Shown here: one piece after another, positions 18,569 through 27,732 of the stretch
How the letters are laid out: every line of letters starts with the position of its first letter
Position numbering within the stretch: the first letter of the stretch is position 1
Assembly: GCF_035994945.1 (NCBI RefSeq)
Contig: NZ_CP108677.1
Coordinates: forward strand, 2,480,001 to 2,544,000
Source: Streptomyces sp. NBC_01216
GTDB lineage: Bacteria > Actinomycetota > Actinomycetes > Streptomycetales > Streptomycetaceae
Direction: 5' to 3'
Length of the DNA: 64,000 nucleotides
Notes under the pieces: generated by a model
What the model saw: only the letters and a program-made list of their open reading frames with translations
Databases searched by the model: none
What the model was told of the DNA's origin: nothing
Program-made: the position numbers and the translations under genes

Positions 18569-20239
18569 ATGCCAGAGTTTGCGTACTCCGATCTGCTCCC
18601 CCTGGGAGAGGACACCACGCCCTACCGCCTGGTGACCTCCGAAGGTGTCTCCACCTTCGAGGCCGACGGCCGTACGTTCCTCAAGGTCGATCCGGCGGCG
18701 CTGCGCACCCTCGCCGCCGAGGCGATCCACGACATCCAGCACTACCTGCGCCCGGCCCACCTGGCCCAGCTGCGGCGGATCATCGACGACCCGGAGGCGT
18801 CGGGCAACGACAAGTTCGTCGCCCTGGACCTGCTGAAGAACGCGAACATCGCCGCCGCGGGCGTCCTCCCCATGTGCCAGGACACCGGCACGGCGATCGT
18901 CATGGGCAAGCGCGGCCAGAACGTCCTCACCGAGGGCGGCGACGAGGAAGCGCTGAGCCGCGGCGTCTACGACGCGTACACCAAGCTCAACCTGCGGTAC
19001 TCGCAGATGGCCCCGCTGACCATGTGGGAGGAGAAGAACACCGGTTCGAACCTGCCCGCGCAGATCGAGCTGTACGCGACCGACGGCGGCGCCTACAAGT
19101 TCCTCTTCATGGCCAAGGGCGGCGGCTCCGCCAACAAGTCCTTCCTCTACCAGGAGACGAAGGCCGTCCTCAATGAGGCGAGCATGATGCGCTTCCTGGA
19201 GGAGAAGATCCGCTCGCTCGGTACGGCCGCCTGCCCGCCGTACCACCTGGCGATCGTCGTCGGCGGCACCTCCGCCGAGTTCGCCCTCAAGACCGCCAAG
19301 TACGCGTCCGCGCACTACCTGGACGAGCTGCCCGCCGAGGGGTCGGAGCTCGGCCACGGCTTCCGCGACAAGGAGCTGGAGGACAAGGTCTTCGAGCTGA
19401 CCCAGAGGATCGGCATCGGCGCGCAGTTCGGCGGCAAGTACTTCTGCCACGACGTCCGCGTGGTGCGGCTCCCGCGCCACGGCGCCTCGCTGCCCGTCGC
19501 GATCGCCGTCTCCTGCTCCGCCGACCGCCAGGCCGTCGCGAAGATCACCGCCGAGGGTGTCTTCCTGGAGCAGCTGGAGACCGACCCGGCCCGCTTCCTG
19601 CCGGAGACCACCGACGAGCACCTCGACGAGTCCTCCGACGTCGTCCGCGTCGACCTGAACCAGCCGATGGACGAGATCCTCGCCGAGCTGACCAAGTACC
19701 CGGTCAAGACCCGGCTCTCGCTGACCGGCCCGCTGGTCGTGGCGCGCGACATCGCACACGCCAAGATCAAGGAGCGGCTGGACGCGGGCGAGGAGATGCC
19801 GCGGTACCTGAGGGACCACCCGGTGTACTACGCCGGTCCGGCCAAGACCCCCGAGGGGTACGCCTCCGGCTCCTTCGGCCCGACGACGGCCGGCCGGATG
19901 GACTCCTACGTCGAGCAGTTCCAGGCGGCGGGCGGCTCCAGGATCATGCTCGCCAAGGGCAACCGGAGCAAGCAGGTCACGGACGCCTGCGGCAGCCACG
20001 GCGGCTTCTACCTGGGCTCGATCGGGGGCCCGGCGGCCCGGCTGGCGCAGGACTGCATCAAGAAGGTGGAGGTCGTCGAGTACGAGGAGCTCGGCATGGA
20101 GGCGGTCTGGAAGATCGAGGTCGAGGACTTCCCCGCGTTCATCGTGGTGGACGACAAGGGCAACGACTTCTTCACCTCGCAGGAGCCCGCCCAGCCGACC
20201 TTCACCTCCATCCCGGTCCGCGGCCCGGGTCTCGGCTGA
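18569..20239 (+). CDS. fumA: Class I (iron-sulfur) fumarate hydratase
   Basis: 556 residues, both halves of the class I enzyme in one chain. The alpha part has [19 protein letters not shown] (a cluster Cys), then [15 protein letters not shown] and [13 protein letters not shown]. Further cysteines are in [20 protein letters not shown] and [18 protein letters not shown]. The beta part carries [18 protein letters not shown] and the [15 protein letters not shown] motif. The 4Fe-4S cluster makes it oxygen-sensitive. ATG at 18569 has GTGAGGA at the right distance, whereas the upstream ATG 18560 would touch it. It coexists with a class II fumarase 2.7 kb downstream. Confidence 0.96.
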   Translation: MPEFAYSDLLPLGEDTTPYRLVTSEGVSTFEADGRTFLKVDPAALRTLAAEAIHDIQHYLRPAHLAQLRRIIDDPEASGNDKFVALDLLKNANIAAAGVLPMCQDTGTAIVMGKRGQNVLTEGGDEEALSRGVYDAYTKLNLRYSQMAPLTMWEEKNTGSNLPAQIELYATDGGAYKFLFMAKGGGSANKSFLYQETKAVLNEASMMRFLEEKIRSLGTAACPPYHLAIVVGGTSAEFALKTAKYASAHYLDELPAEGSELGHGFRDKELEDKVFELTQRIGIGAQFGGKYFCHDVRVVRLPRHGASLPVAIAVSCSADRQAVAKITAEGVFLEQLETDPARFLPETTDEHLDESSDVVRVDLNQPMDEILAELTKYPVKTRLSLTGPLVVARDIAHAKIKERLDAGEEMPRYLRDHPVYYAGPAKTPEGYASGSFGPTTAGRMDSYVEQFQAAGGSRIMLAKGNRSKQVTDACGSHGGFYLGSIGGPAARLAQDCIKKVEVVEYEELGMEAVWKIEVEDFPAFIVVDDKGNDFFTSQEPAQPTFTSIPVRGPGLG

Positions 20240-20403
20240 TCCGAGTCCCCGCACACGGGAGGGGCAGGTGTCACGGGCCGGAGGCCGGACTCGCCGGGGC
20301 GGCGCGACGGGGCGGGGTGGCGCGACGGCCGGGGCGGACGTCGGAGATCATGGGCGCGTACCGGAGCGGACACCACGAGAAGAACAGAACGGGACGGACA
20401 CAC

Positions 20404-21054
20404 GTGAGACGAGAGATACGGGTGCGAGCCCTGGGCCGCGCGCTCGCCGTGACGGTGGCGGCGGGGCTGACCCTGACCGCCTGCGGCGCCGCCGTGACCG
20501 AGCCTCAGCAGGTGCGCGAGGCCGACGTGCCGCGGCCGGTGAAGTCCCCTGAGCCGGTGGCCGCCGCGGCGAAGGGCTCGCTCGGCGGGCCGGGAACGGC
20601 GTGCGCACTGCCCGTCTCCTTCGGGCTGGCCGCGGCGTGGAAGCCGGAGGCCGTCGAGGTGGGCGACGACGAACTCTCCGCCGCGCTCGGCCGGCAGGGG
20701 CCGGCGACCATGGTCTGTGAGATCGACGCGAAGCCCGCCGGGAACATCGGCTTCCTGCGTGTCTGGAGCGCCGGGAAGGGGAAGCCCCGGACCGTGCTCG
20801 AGGGCTTCGTGAGGGCCGAGGAGAACGCCTCCGGAGCCGCCTACAAGGAGACCCGGGCGGGGGAGCTGGCCGCCGTCGAGGTGACGTACACCGTGCGCGG
20901 CGAGCTGATGGACGAGTCCAAGGAGGAGCGTGCCTTCGCCGTCTCCACGCCGAAGGGGACCGTGATCGTCCACCTGGGCGGGATGGACACCGAGGAACAC
21001 CGGGAGATGCTCCCGGCGTACGAACTGGCCCGCACCAGCCTCAAGGCCCTGTGA
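20404..21054 (+). CDS. Secreted lipoprotein of unknown function
   Basis: 216 residues. RREIRVRALGRALAVTVAA leads to the lipobox LTAC, so the mature protein starts at the Cys near residue 25. The rest is a soluble domain with two further cysteines (TACALPVSFG and TMVCEIDAK), probably a disulfide, resembling small DUF3558-like antigens in layout. The GTG start at 20404 keeps a normal-length signal peptide; ATG 20350 would add 18 residues. It lies alone between the two fumarase genes and the secreted hydrolase. A strong terminator follows. Confidence 0.75.
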   Translation: MRREIRVRALGRALAVTVAAGLTLTACGAAVTEPQQVREADVPRPVKSPEPVAAAAKGSLGGPGTACALPVSFGLAAAWKPEAVEVGDDELSAALGRQGPATMVCEIDAKPAGNIGFLRVWSAGKGKPRTVLEGFVRAEENASGAAYKETRAGELAAVEVTYTVRGELMDESKEERAFAVSTPKGTVIVHLGGMDTEEHREMLPAYELARTSLKAL

Positions 21055-21079
21055 ACGCTCCCGGCCCCGCCGTGCGGAC

Positions 21080-21121
21080 GAGGCCCCGGCGCCCGCCGCG
21101 CCGGGCGGGTGCCGGGGCCTC
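21080..21121 (+). terminator. 18-bp hairpin after the lipoprotein gene
   Basis: 21080-21097 pairs with 21104-21121 with a single G-T wobble and a 6-base loop, starting 25 bases after the stop. Confidence 0.85.
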
Positions 21122-21234
21122 GCCGTCCGCCGGAGACCGCGGGCCCGGGAGCGTCCTCGCCGGGGGCGTGCCCTGGGCGGGCCGGCCCTCGCGGCCCCGG
21201 GACGGTGGGGCGGTGTCCCGGCCGCAGGTGGGCC

Positions 21235-21273
21235 TGAGAGCCTGTCGGCCGAAGGCCACCCGGCAGGTTCTCA
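21235..21273. repeat. Intergenic repeat, copy 1: hairpin with AGCCTGTCGG core, overlapping a stop codon
   Basis: TGAGAGCCTGTCGG (21235-21248) pairs with CGGCAGGTTCTCA (21261-21273) with two wobbles. The right arm contains the stop codon of the minus-strand hydrolase. The same core follows the stop codons at 24316, 27573 and 29196, in the same orientation. It probably acts as a terminator here. Confidence 0.6.
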
Positions 21274-22809
21274 GGCCACCCGGAACCGCTGGTTCGCCGA
21301 GCCGTCGCAGTTCTGGAGCCGCAACGGCTGCCTCGTGGCGGCCTGGGTCAGGCACAGACCGGTCGCCGAGGCCGGACGGACGGTGTCGCCGTCACGGACG
21401 AACCTCTGGTTGGCCGCGCCGGAGCAGTTCCAGATGATGAGCGCGGCCCCGGCCTGGTAGCGGGCGCCCGGCACGTCGAGGCAGCGGTCCTGGGTGAGCT
21501 CCGTGTGGAAGGTCCGCCGGGCGGAGTCGTACCACCAGCCCTGGTTGCGTCCGCCGTGGCAGTCCCAGCCGAGCACGGGTGTCTCGTTGGCGCTGGACGA
21601 GCCGCTGACGTCGACGCAGTCGCCGGTCGCCGCGTTCTCGACCGGTCGGTAGGCGTCGTCCCAGGCGAGCGGGAAGAGCGTCGGGGTGCCGGCGGAGCCG
21701 ATGTCGGCGCAGCTCGCCTCGCGCAGGCCCGAGCCGTAGAGCTGCGTGAGACAGGACGCGAAGGCGGCGTGGCCGCGGGCGTTGGGGTGGAAGGACTGCC
21801 GGACCGAGTTCTCGTCCGGGGTGCCGGGCTTGGACAGGTCGATGTAGAGGCCCCGGGCCCAGGCGTCCTCCGAGCAGACCTCGTGGCCGTGGAAGAGCCG
21901 GGAGTTGTCGAGGAAGGTGGCCCCGGTGTTCGCGGCGGCGCGTCGCACGCCCCGTTCGAAGGCGGGGACGGCGGTGTTGCGGCCCCAGACGGTGTCCGAG
22001 TCGTATCCCAGGCCGCCGCAGATCAGCTTGCCGGGGAACTTCGGGTTGTCGCGGAAGTCGGGCCCGATGGGGCTGGGGTAGCCCATGACGACGAGCTCGT
22101 AGTCGCCGTCGGCGTATCCGGCGTCGCGCATCACCGTCCTGAGGTCGCGCACGGTCTGCTCGACCTTGGGGACGAGTCCGTCGACGCGGGCCTGCCAGCC
22201 GGGGGCGTACTTGGGCTCGCAGGCGCCCTGCAGGGTCACGTACCGGACGACGCAGTCCGTCATCACCGGGCCGAACTGCAGGTCGTCGTTGGCGCCCGCC
22301 ACCAGGAGCACCATCTTGATGCGGGTGTTGCGCGCCTTGATGGCGAGGTTGTCGCTCTGGACGAGTTCGTCGGCGTACTGCTTGGAGCCGCCGATCCGGA
22401 TGTTGCCGCTGTAGGCGCCGGAGCAGGCCACGTTGAAGGTGAGGTCCGCGGGGATTCCGGTGCGGTGGATCGCGGCGTCGGGAGAGCGGTGGCACCAGTT
22501 GTCGGGGCCGTTGGTGGGCGGCTCGTAGGTGCCCACACCCTCGCCCGAGATCTCGCTGTCGCCGAGCGAGATCAGTCCGGTCCTGCGCTCGGCGAGCGGG
22601 CGCTCCGCCGGGTCTCCGTAGATCCTGGTGGCCTCGGCGGCGCGGAGGGCCTCCAGCTCGGGCGGAAGCGGGACGGAGGCGACGCGGACAGTGCCGTCGC
22701 TCGTGTCGGCCGCGCCGGCGGAGGTCGCGGCTGCCATGGTGCCGAAGGCCGCCGCGAAGGCGGCCGTGGCGGCGATCGTCCAGCGGAATCTGTGCCTGGT
22801 GCGCGTCAT
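21271..22809 (-). CDS. Secreted SGNH/GDSL hydrolase with C-terminal ricin-type beta-trefoil lectin domain
   Basis: 512 residues. A Sec signal peptide (~1-33, ending SAGA-A) precedes a catalytic domain. Block I is [12 protein letters not shown] (Ser nucleophile), block [11 protein letters not shown] supplies the Asn, and block [13 protein letters not shown] supplies Asp/His-type residues. Several disulfide-forming cysteines fit an extracellular esterase/lipase. The last ~130 residues form a ricin B-like trefoil with three QxW-type repeats (NQGWW, NQRF, NQRF) and CLDVPG-type strands, for binding glycans. It is likely an esterase acting on plant or fungal polysaccharide (inference). ATG at 22809. 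The gene's terminator is the repeat hairpin at its own stop codon. Confidence 0.93.
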   Translation of the reverse strand: MTRTRHRFRWTIAATAAFAAAFGTMAAATSAGAADTSDGTVRVASVPLPPELEALRAAEATRIYGDPAERPLAERRTGLISLGDSEISGEGVGTYEPPTNGPDNWCHRSPDAAIHRTGIPADLTFNVACSGAYSGNIRIGGSKQYADELVQSDNLAIKARNTRIKMVLLVAGANDDLQFGPVMTDCVVRYVTLQGACEPKYAPGWQARVDGLVPKVEQTVRDLRTVMRDAGYADGDYELVVMGYPSPIGPDFRDNPKFPGKLICGGLGYDSDTVWGRNTAVPAFERGVRRAAANTGATFLDNSRLFHGHEVCSEDAWARGLYIDLSKPGTPDENSVRQSFHPNARGHAAFASCLTQLYGSGLREASCADIGSAGTPTLFPLAWDDAYRPVENAATGDCVDVSGSSSANETPVLGWDCHGGRNQGWWYDSARRTFHTELTQDRCLDVPGARYQAGAALIIWNCSGAANQRFVRDGDTVRPASATGLCLTQAATRQPLRLQNCDGSANQRFRVA

Positions 22810-22915
22810 TGCGCCTCCTGGAAGTGGGGTTACCCACGGTTTCTACTGGCCGGTACGCGCCTTGGGAATAGCCGGAACAAGACAACTGCTCAACTTTTAC
22901 AGGAGGTTGAGGAAC

Positions 22916-24316
22916 ATGACCGAGTACGACGAACACCGGATCGAGCACGACTCGATGGGTGAGGTGCGCGTCCCCGCCCACGCCAAGTGGCGCGCCCAGA
23001 CCCAGCGCGCGGTGGAGAACTTCCCCGTGTCCGGCCGACGCCTGGAACGCGCCCACATCGAGGCGCTCGCCCGGATCAAGGCCGCCGCGGCCCGGGTCAA
23101 CGCCGATCTCGGCGTCGTCGACGCGGACCTGGCACTGGCGATCGAGGAGGCCGCGGGCGAGGTGGCCGACGGCCGCTGGGACGACCATTTCCCCGTCGAC
23201 GTCTTCCAGACCGGCTCGGGCACCTCGTCCAACATGAACACCAACGAGGTCATCGCCACCCTTGCCGACGAGCGGCTCCCCACCGGGCGGACGGTCCACC
23301 CCAACGACCACGTCAACGCGTCCCAGTCGTCCAACGACGTCTTCCCCTCCTCCATCCACATCGCCGCCACCGCCGCCGTCACCCATGACCTGATCCCCGC
23401 CCTCGAACACCTGGCCGACTCGCTGGGGCGGAAATCAGCCGAATTCGCGGACGTGGTGAAGTCCGGCCGCACCCACCTGATGGACGCCACCCCGGTCACC
23501 CTGGGCCAGGAGTTCGGCGGCTACGCCTCCCAGGTCCGGTACGGCGTCGAACGCCTGCGCTCGGCCCTCCCCCGGCTCGCCGAACTCCCCCTGGGCGGAA
23601 CGGCGGTGGGTACCGGCATCAACACACCGCCCGGCTTCTCCGCCGCCGTGATCGCCGAGGTCGCGCGGACCACCGGCCTGCCCCTGACCGAGGCCCGTGA
23701 CCACTTCGAGGCCCAGGGCGCCCGCGACGCACTGGTCGAGACCTCCGGCCAGCTCAGGACCATCGCCGTCTCCCTCACGAAGATCTGCAACGACCTGCGC
23801 TGGATGGCCTCGGGCCCGCGCACCGGGCTCGGCGAGATCAACCTCCCGGACCTCCAGCCCGGGTCCTCGATCATGCCCGGCAAGGTGAACCCGGTGGTGC
23901 CCGAGGCCGTACTGATGGTCGCCGCACAGGTGACCGGAAACGACACCACCGTGGCGGTGGCGGGCGCGGCGGGGAACTTCGAACTGAACGTCATGCTTCC
24001 GGTGATCGCCAGGAACCTCCTCGAATCCATCCGCCTGCTGGCCAACGCCTCCCGGCTGCTCGCCGACCGCACCGTCGACGGCGTCACCGCCAACGCCGAG
24101 CGCGCCCGGGAGTACGCCGAGTCCTCGCCGTCCGTCGTCACCCCGCTGAACCGGTACCTCGGCTACGAGGAGGCCGCGAAGGTCGCCAAGAAGGCGCTGA
24201 CCGAGCGGAAGACGATCCGCGAGGTGGTGCTGGAGTCCGGCTACGTCGAACGCGGCGCGCTCACGGCCGGCCAGCTCGACGAGGCACTGGACGTGCTGCG
24301 CATGACCCGCCCCTGA
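22916..24316 (+). CDS. fumC: Class II fumarate hydratase
   Basis: 466 residues of the aspartase/fumarase superfamily, iron-independent. N-terminal [18 protein letters not shown], the substrate block [57 protein letters not shown], and the catalytic-loop signature [15 protein letters not shown] are all present. It interconverts fumarate and malate. The ATG at 22916 has an excellent AGGAGG upstream. A repeat copy follows the stop directly. The cell thus has an oxygen-stable fumarase beside the Fe-S enzyme. Confidence 0.97.
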   Translation: MTEYDEHRIEHDSMGEVRVPAHAKWRAQTQRAVENFPVSGRRLERAHIEALARIKAAAARVNADLGVVDADLALAIEEAAGEVADGRWDDHFPVDVFQTGSGTSSNMNTNEVIATLADERLPTGRTVHPNDHVNASQSSNDVFPSSIHIAATAAVTHDLIPALEHLADSLGRKSAEFADVVKSGRTHLMDATPVTLGQEFGGYASQVRYGVERLRSALPRLAELPLGGTAVGTGINTPPGFSAAVIAEVARTTGLPLTEARDHFEAQGARDALVETSGQLRTIAVSLTKICNDLRWMASGPRTGLGEINLPDLQPGSSIMPGKVNPVVPEAVLMVAAQVTGNDTTVAVAGAAGNFELNVMLPVIARNLLESIRLLANASRLLADRTVDGVTANAERAREYAESSPSVVTPLNRYLGYEEAAKVAKKALTERKTIREVVLESGYVERGALTAGQLDEALDVLRMTRP

Positions 24317-24320
24317 AAGC

Positions 24321-24345
24321 CTGTCGGCCGAAGGCCACCCGACAG
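24321..24345 (+). repeat. Intergenic repeat, copy 2 (hairpin after fumC)
   Basis: CTGTCGG pairs with CCGACAG, enclosing an inner GGCC-GAA-GGCC stem. It begins four bases after the fumC stop and shares its first 16 bases with copy 1. Confidence 0.6.
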
Positions 24346-24424
24346 TCGCCGAGGATCGTCCCGCGCCCCCGGTGGATCAGCGCGCGGCGTCGGGCGCGGC
24401 GCGTCGCACGGCGGGGGGCGCCCC

Positions 24425-24466
24425 CATACGGGGGCATTCGGGCGACATACGAGGGTATTCGGGCGT
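24425..24466 (+). repeat. Two direct 21-bp units upstream of the DUF402 gene
   Basis: CATACGGGGGCATTCGGGCG and CATACGAGGGTATTCGGGCG, each followed by one more base, match at 18 of 21 positions and are two helical turns apart. They lie about 150 bases upstream of the gene at 24614, inside a 297-base gap that otherwise shows no gene. A protein-binding site is possible. Confidence 0.5.
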
Positions 24467-24601
24467 CATGGCGACACGGCGAGGGGCAACGGCCGTCGCC
24501 GCGCGCCCGCCGGGGACGGTGGGACAGCCCTCGGCCGGCGCGACGCGCCGACGGCTGACTCATCCGTGACCCGTGTCGCGGCGATGACGGGGACACCCCC
24601 C

Positions 24602-24607
24602 TAGGAT
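24602..24607 (+). promoter_or_regulatory. -10 hexamer TAGGAT for a leaderless DUF402 transcript
   Basis: TAGGAT ends six bases before the ATG at 24614, so the start codon coincides with the expected transcription start. There is no Shine-Dalgarno. Confidence 0.5.
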
Positions 24608-24613
24608 CTGCGC

Positions 24614-25279
24614 ATGACAGGATCGGGCGGCCCTCAGCACTGGGCACCGGGGGAGCACATCCTCTGGCGCTACCGCGGCAACGGCTCCGGCACCGTGCAC
24701 ATCTGCCGGCCGGTGACCGTCGTCGAGGACACCCCCGACATGCTCGCCGTCTGGATGGCGCCCGGTACCGAGTGCGTACGCCCGGTGCTCGCCGACGGCA
24801 CGCCCGTGCACGAGGAACCGCTCGCCACCCGCTACACCGCGCCACGTACCACCGCCCGCGGCCCCTGGTTCGGCACGGGCGTGCTGAAACTCGCCCGGCC
24901 CGGAGAGCCCTGGTCGGTCTGGCTGTTCTGGGAGCGCGGCTGGAGCTTCCGCAGCTGGTACGTGAACCTGGAGGAGCCCCGCACCCGCTGGTCCGGCGGG
25001 GTCGACTCGGAGGACCACTTCCTCGACATCTCGGTCTACCCGGACCAGAGCTGGCTGTGGCGGGACGAGGACGAGTTCGCCCAGGCACAGCGTTCCGGCC
25101 TGATGGACGCGGCGCAGGCCGCGCGGGTGCGTGACGCGGGCCGCGCGGCCGTCGGAGTGATCCGGTCGTGGGGCGCGCCGTTCTGCGACGGCTGGGAGGA
25201 CTGGCGGCCCGATCCGGCCTGGAGCGTGCCCGAGCTGCCGAGAGACTGGGATCGCACTCCGGCCCACACGGCACCGTGA
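24614..25279 (+). CDS. DUF402 family protein (FomD/Ntdp-like fold)
   Basis: 221 residues. The family core is visible: WRYRGNGSGTVHICRPVTVV, a VWMAPGTE strand, then GPWFGTGVLKLARPGEPWSV, WFRS-type YVNLEEPRTR and SEDHFLDISVYPD, with WLWRDEDEFAQAQRSG at the end. DUF402 proteins with solved members hydrolyse nucleoside di- or triphosphates or nucleotide conjugates (FomD, Ntdp) using the conserved Asp/Glu cluster and a metal. Which substrate is used here is not readable. Single gene, apparently leaderless. Confidence 0.87.
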   Translation: MTGSGGPQHWAPGEHILWRYRGNGSGTVHICRPVTVVEDTPDMLAVWMAPGTECVRPVLADGTPVHEEPLATRYTAPRTTARGPWFGTGVLKLARPGEPWSVWLFWERGWSFRSWYVNLEEPRTRWSGGVDSEDHFLDISVYPDQSWLWRDEDEFAQAQRSGLMDAAQAARVRDAGRAAVGVIRSWGAPFCDGWEDWRPDPAWSVPELPRDWDRTPAHTAP

Positions 25280-25284
25280 GACCC

Positions 25285-25315
25285 TTGATGTGCCCCCGGG
25301 GTGCAAACGTAGGAT
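25285..25315 (+). promoter_or_regulatory. Candidate promoter for the SpoIIE-phosphatase operon
   Basis: TTGATG (25285-25290) and TAGGAT (25310-25315) are separated by 19 bases, a plausible housekeeping-type promoter about 90 bases upstream of the small ORF at 25409. Confidence 0.4.
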
Positions 25316-25408
25316 CGTCCTCCGCAAGTCCGTGATCCAACGAACGTCGCGTCAACCACTCGGCACAGTGCAGGACCTGACCGCAAGTCATCCATGAGGG
25401 GGAGAACA

Positions 25409-25573
25409 GTGCCGGACCTGCGCCCGGGTGTTTCCACCCCCGCCGTAGCCGCTGCTCGCGGGGCATTCACATCCATCGCGTGCCGGGGGTTTATCCCCGC
25501 CGAAGGCGCGGCATCGGCGAGAAGAGCGAGTGCATCGCACCACCGGCCCGGACGGACGGAACCCCACGCGTGA
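25409..25573 (+). CDS. Small upstream ORF (54 residues) overlapping the phosphatase start
   Basis: A GTG at 25409 has a strong GAGGGGGAGA ribosome site four bases upstream, while the phosphatase start itself has none. The ORF ends in TGA at 25571-25573, overlapping the phosphatase GTG (25570) as GTGA. The predicted peptide (VPDLRPGVSTPAVAAARGAF and so on) is Ala/Arg-rich with one Cys and no known motif. Third-position G+C is only about 70%, lower than for established genes here, so it may matter for translational coupling rather than as a protein. An ATG five codons upstream (25394) is an alternative. Confidence 0.5.
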   Translation: MPDLRPGVSTPAVAAARGAFTSIACRGFIPAEGAASARRASASHHRPGRTEPHA

Positions 25574-27573
25574 CGGAGCATCCCACCTCCCACGAAGGCC
25601 GGCAGCCGCTGACTGCCCGGCCGCAGGAGCGCACCCGCCCCCGCCAGGAGGCGGTCCCGGCGAGCGCGGCCGCCCCGGGACCGGCCCCGGACGGCGGTCC
25701 GCCCTCGCAGCGGAACGGCCCGGGCGGGCCCGCCGGCGAGGAGCGACGACGGCCCGCGCCCGACGCCGAGCACACCGCCTCCACGGCGGCGGGCGGGCCC
25801 GTGCCCGCCCAGGCCGGACCGCCCGCGGCGGCGGTCGCCGTGACACCGTCGGCCGGCGGAACCATCCAGGACGTCGCCACCTCGCGCCGTGAGGGCGACC
25901 GGCTGCGCTTCGTGGGGGCGGCGACCCGGCGGATCGCGCGCGGCATCGACCTCGACGAGATCGTGCTCGGCCTGTGCCGGGCCACGGTGCCCACGTTCTC
26001 CGACGCCATCCTGGTCTATCTCCGCGACCCGCTGCCGGTCGGCGACGAGCGGCCGGTCTCGCCGTTCGTGTTGCGGCTGCGCCGCACGGACCGGCTGCGG
26101 TTAACGGACCTGGAGGGCGAGGAGCTGCTTCTCGTCCCCGACCCGGACCCCACGCCGGCCGCCGAGCTGTGCGAGGTCCGCTCCGGCGGTGCGCTCTCCG
26201 AGGTGCTGCGCGGGGTGCGCCCGGTCTTCGGCGACTCCACCGCCGCCCGGGCCGCGCTGCCCGAGCTGCTCGGTCCCGACCATCCGGTGCCCGGCGGCCA
26301 CCGGGCGATACTGGCCCCGCTGCGCGGGCGGCGCCGGGTCATCGGCGCCGCCGTCTTCCTCCGTCGCCCCGAACGCCCCGGCTTCGTGCCCGACGACCTG
26401 CTGGTCGCGGCGCAGCTGGCGACCCACACCGCGCTCGGCATCGACAAGGCCGTGCTCTACGGCCGCGAGGCGTACATCGCCGACGAGCTGCAGCGCACCA
26501 TGCTGCCGGACTCGCTGCCGCAGCCGACCGGCGTCCGGCTGGCCTCGCGCTACCTGCCGGCCGCCGAGACCGCCCGGGTGGGCGGGGACTGGTACGACGC
26601 GATCCCGCTGCCGGGCAGCCGCGTGGCGCTGGTCGTCGGCGACGTGATGGGCCACTCCATGACGTCCGCGGCGATCATGGGGCAGCTGCGCACCACCGCG
26701 CAGACCCTGGCGGGCCTCGACCTGCCCCCGCAGGAGGTCCTGCACCACCTGGACGAGCAGGCCCAGCGGCTCGGCCAGGACCGGATGGCGACCTGCATGT
26801 ACGCGGTCTACGACCCGGTCTCGCACCGGATCACCATCGCCAACGCGGGGCACCCGCCGCCGATACTGCTGCACCTGGGCGGCCGGGCGGAGGTCCTGCG
26901 GGTGCCACCGGGCGCCCCCATCGGCGTCGGCGGGGTGGATTTCGAGGCGGTCGAGCTGGACGCCCCGGCCGGAGCGACGCTGCTGCTGTACACGGACGGT
27001 CTGGTGGAGTCCCGGCTGCGGGACGTGTGGACCGGCATCGAGCAGCTGCGCGAACGTCTCGCCGCGACGGCCCAGCTGACCGGGCCCGACCACTCGCCGC
27101 CGCTGGAGGCGCTGTGTGACGACGTCCTCGACATGCTCGGTCCGGGTGACCGGGACGACGACATCGCGCTGCTCGCGGCCCGCTTCGACGGCATCGCGCC
27201 AAGTGACGTGGCGTACTGGTTCCTCGAACCGGAGGACGCGGCCCCGGGGCGGGCGCGCCGGCTCGCCCGGCGGGCGCTGGCCCGCTGGGACCTGGAGGAG
27301 CTGTCGGACTCGGTCGAGCTGCTGATCAGCGAGGTCGTGACCAACGCCGTGCGGTACGCGGAGCGACCGGTGACCCTGCGGCTGCTGAAGACCGACGTGC
27401 TGCGCTGCGAGGTCGGCGACGACTCCCCGCAGCTGCCCCGGCAGCGGCGGGCGCGGGACACCGACGAGGGCGGGCGCGGCCTGTTCCTGGTGAACCGGCT
27501 GGCCCGACGGTGGGGGGCGACCCGGCTGTCGGGCGGCAAGGTGGTCTGGTTCGAACTGGCGACCCGCGTGTAA
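25570..27573 (+). CDS. PP2C-type (SpoIIE) Ser/Thr phosphatase with GAF and HATPase domains
   Basis: 667 residues. A disordered Pro/Ala-rich N-terminus (~1-100) precedes a GAF-like sensor domain (~105-280, LRFVGAATRRIARGID to AAQLATHTALGIDKAVLYG). The SpoIIE/RsbU phosphatase domain spans ~300-530 (ADELQRTMLPDSLPQP, VGGDWYDAIPLPG, VVGDVMGHSMTSAAIMGQLR, NAGHPPPILL, LLLYTDGLVE, GDRDDDIALLAAR), with the metal Asp residues intact. A C-terminal Bergerat-fold ATPase (~560-665, EVVTNAVRYAERPVTLRL, RGLFLVNRLARRWG) resembles RsbW/anti-sigma kinases. Such fusions act in partner-switching control of sigma factors. Start GTG overlaps the stop of a 54-codon ORF. Confidence 0.93.
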   Translation: MTEHPTSHEGRQPLTARPQERTRPRQEAVPASAAAPGPAPDGGPPSQRNGPGGPAGEERRRPAPDAEHTASTAAGGPVPAQAGPPAAAVAVTPSAGGTIQDVATSRREGDRLRFVGAATRRIARGIDLDEIVLGLCRATVPTFSDAILVYLRDPLPVGDERPVSPFVLRLRRTDRLRLTDLEGEELLLVPDPDPTPAAELCEVRSGGALSEVLRGVRPVFGDSTAARAALPELLGPDHPVPGGHRAILAPLRGRRRVIGAAVFLRRPERPGFVPDDLLVAAQLATHTALGIDKAVLYGREAYIADELQRTMLPDSLPQPTGVRLASRYLPAAETARVGGDWYDAIPLPGSRVALVVGDVMGHSMTSAAIMGQLRTTAQTLAGLDLPPQEVLHHLDEQAQRLGQDRMATCMYAVYDPVSHRITIANAGHPPPILLHLGGRAEVLRVPPGAPIGVGGVDFEAVELDAPAGATLLLYTDGLVESRLRDVWTGIEQLRERLAATAQLTGPDHSPPLEALCDDVLDMLGPGDRDDDIALLAARFDGIAPSDVAYWFLEPEDAAPGRARRLARRALARWDLEELSDSVELLISEVVTNAVRYAERPVTLRLLKTDVLRCEVGDDSPQLPRQRRARDTDEGGRGLFLVNRLARRWGATRLSGGKVVWFELATRV

Positions 27574-27590
27574 GAGCCTGTCGGGTGGCC
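27574..27590 (+). repeat. Intergenic repeat, copy 3 (short) after the phosphatase stop
   Basis: GAGCCTGTCGGGTGGCC follows the TAA stop immediately. It shares the GAGCCTGTCGG core with the other copies but lacks a matching right arm, so no hairpin is predicted. Confidence 0.5.
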
Positions 27591-27732
27591 CGGAGTGCCG
27601 GCCGGGGCGGATCGCGGTCACCGGCGGGCGGCCGGACCGGGTCGAGATGTTGCCGACCTCCCGTCGGCGGAGTTGACTTTCGTGGTGGACGAGGCGACCC
27701 GACCCTGTTCCCCCACCGACGGGAGGACGCTC

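Noticed and set aside
17741..20254. 837-residue minus-strand frame opposite fumA
   Set aside because: Shadow of class I fumarase and TetR genes; no domain.
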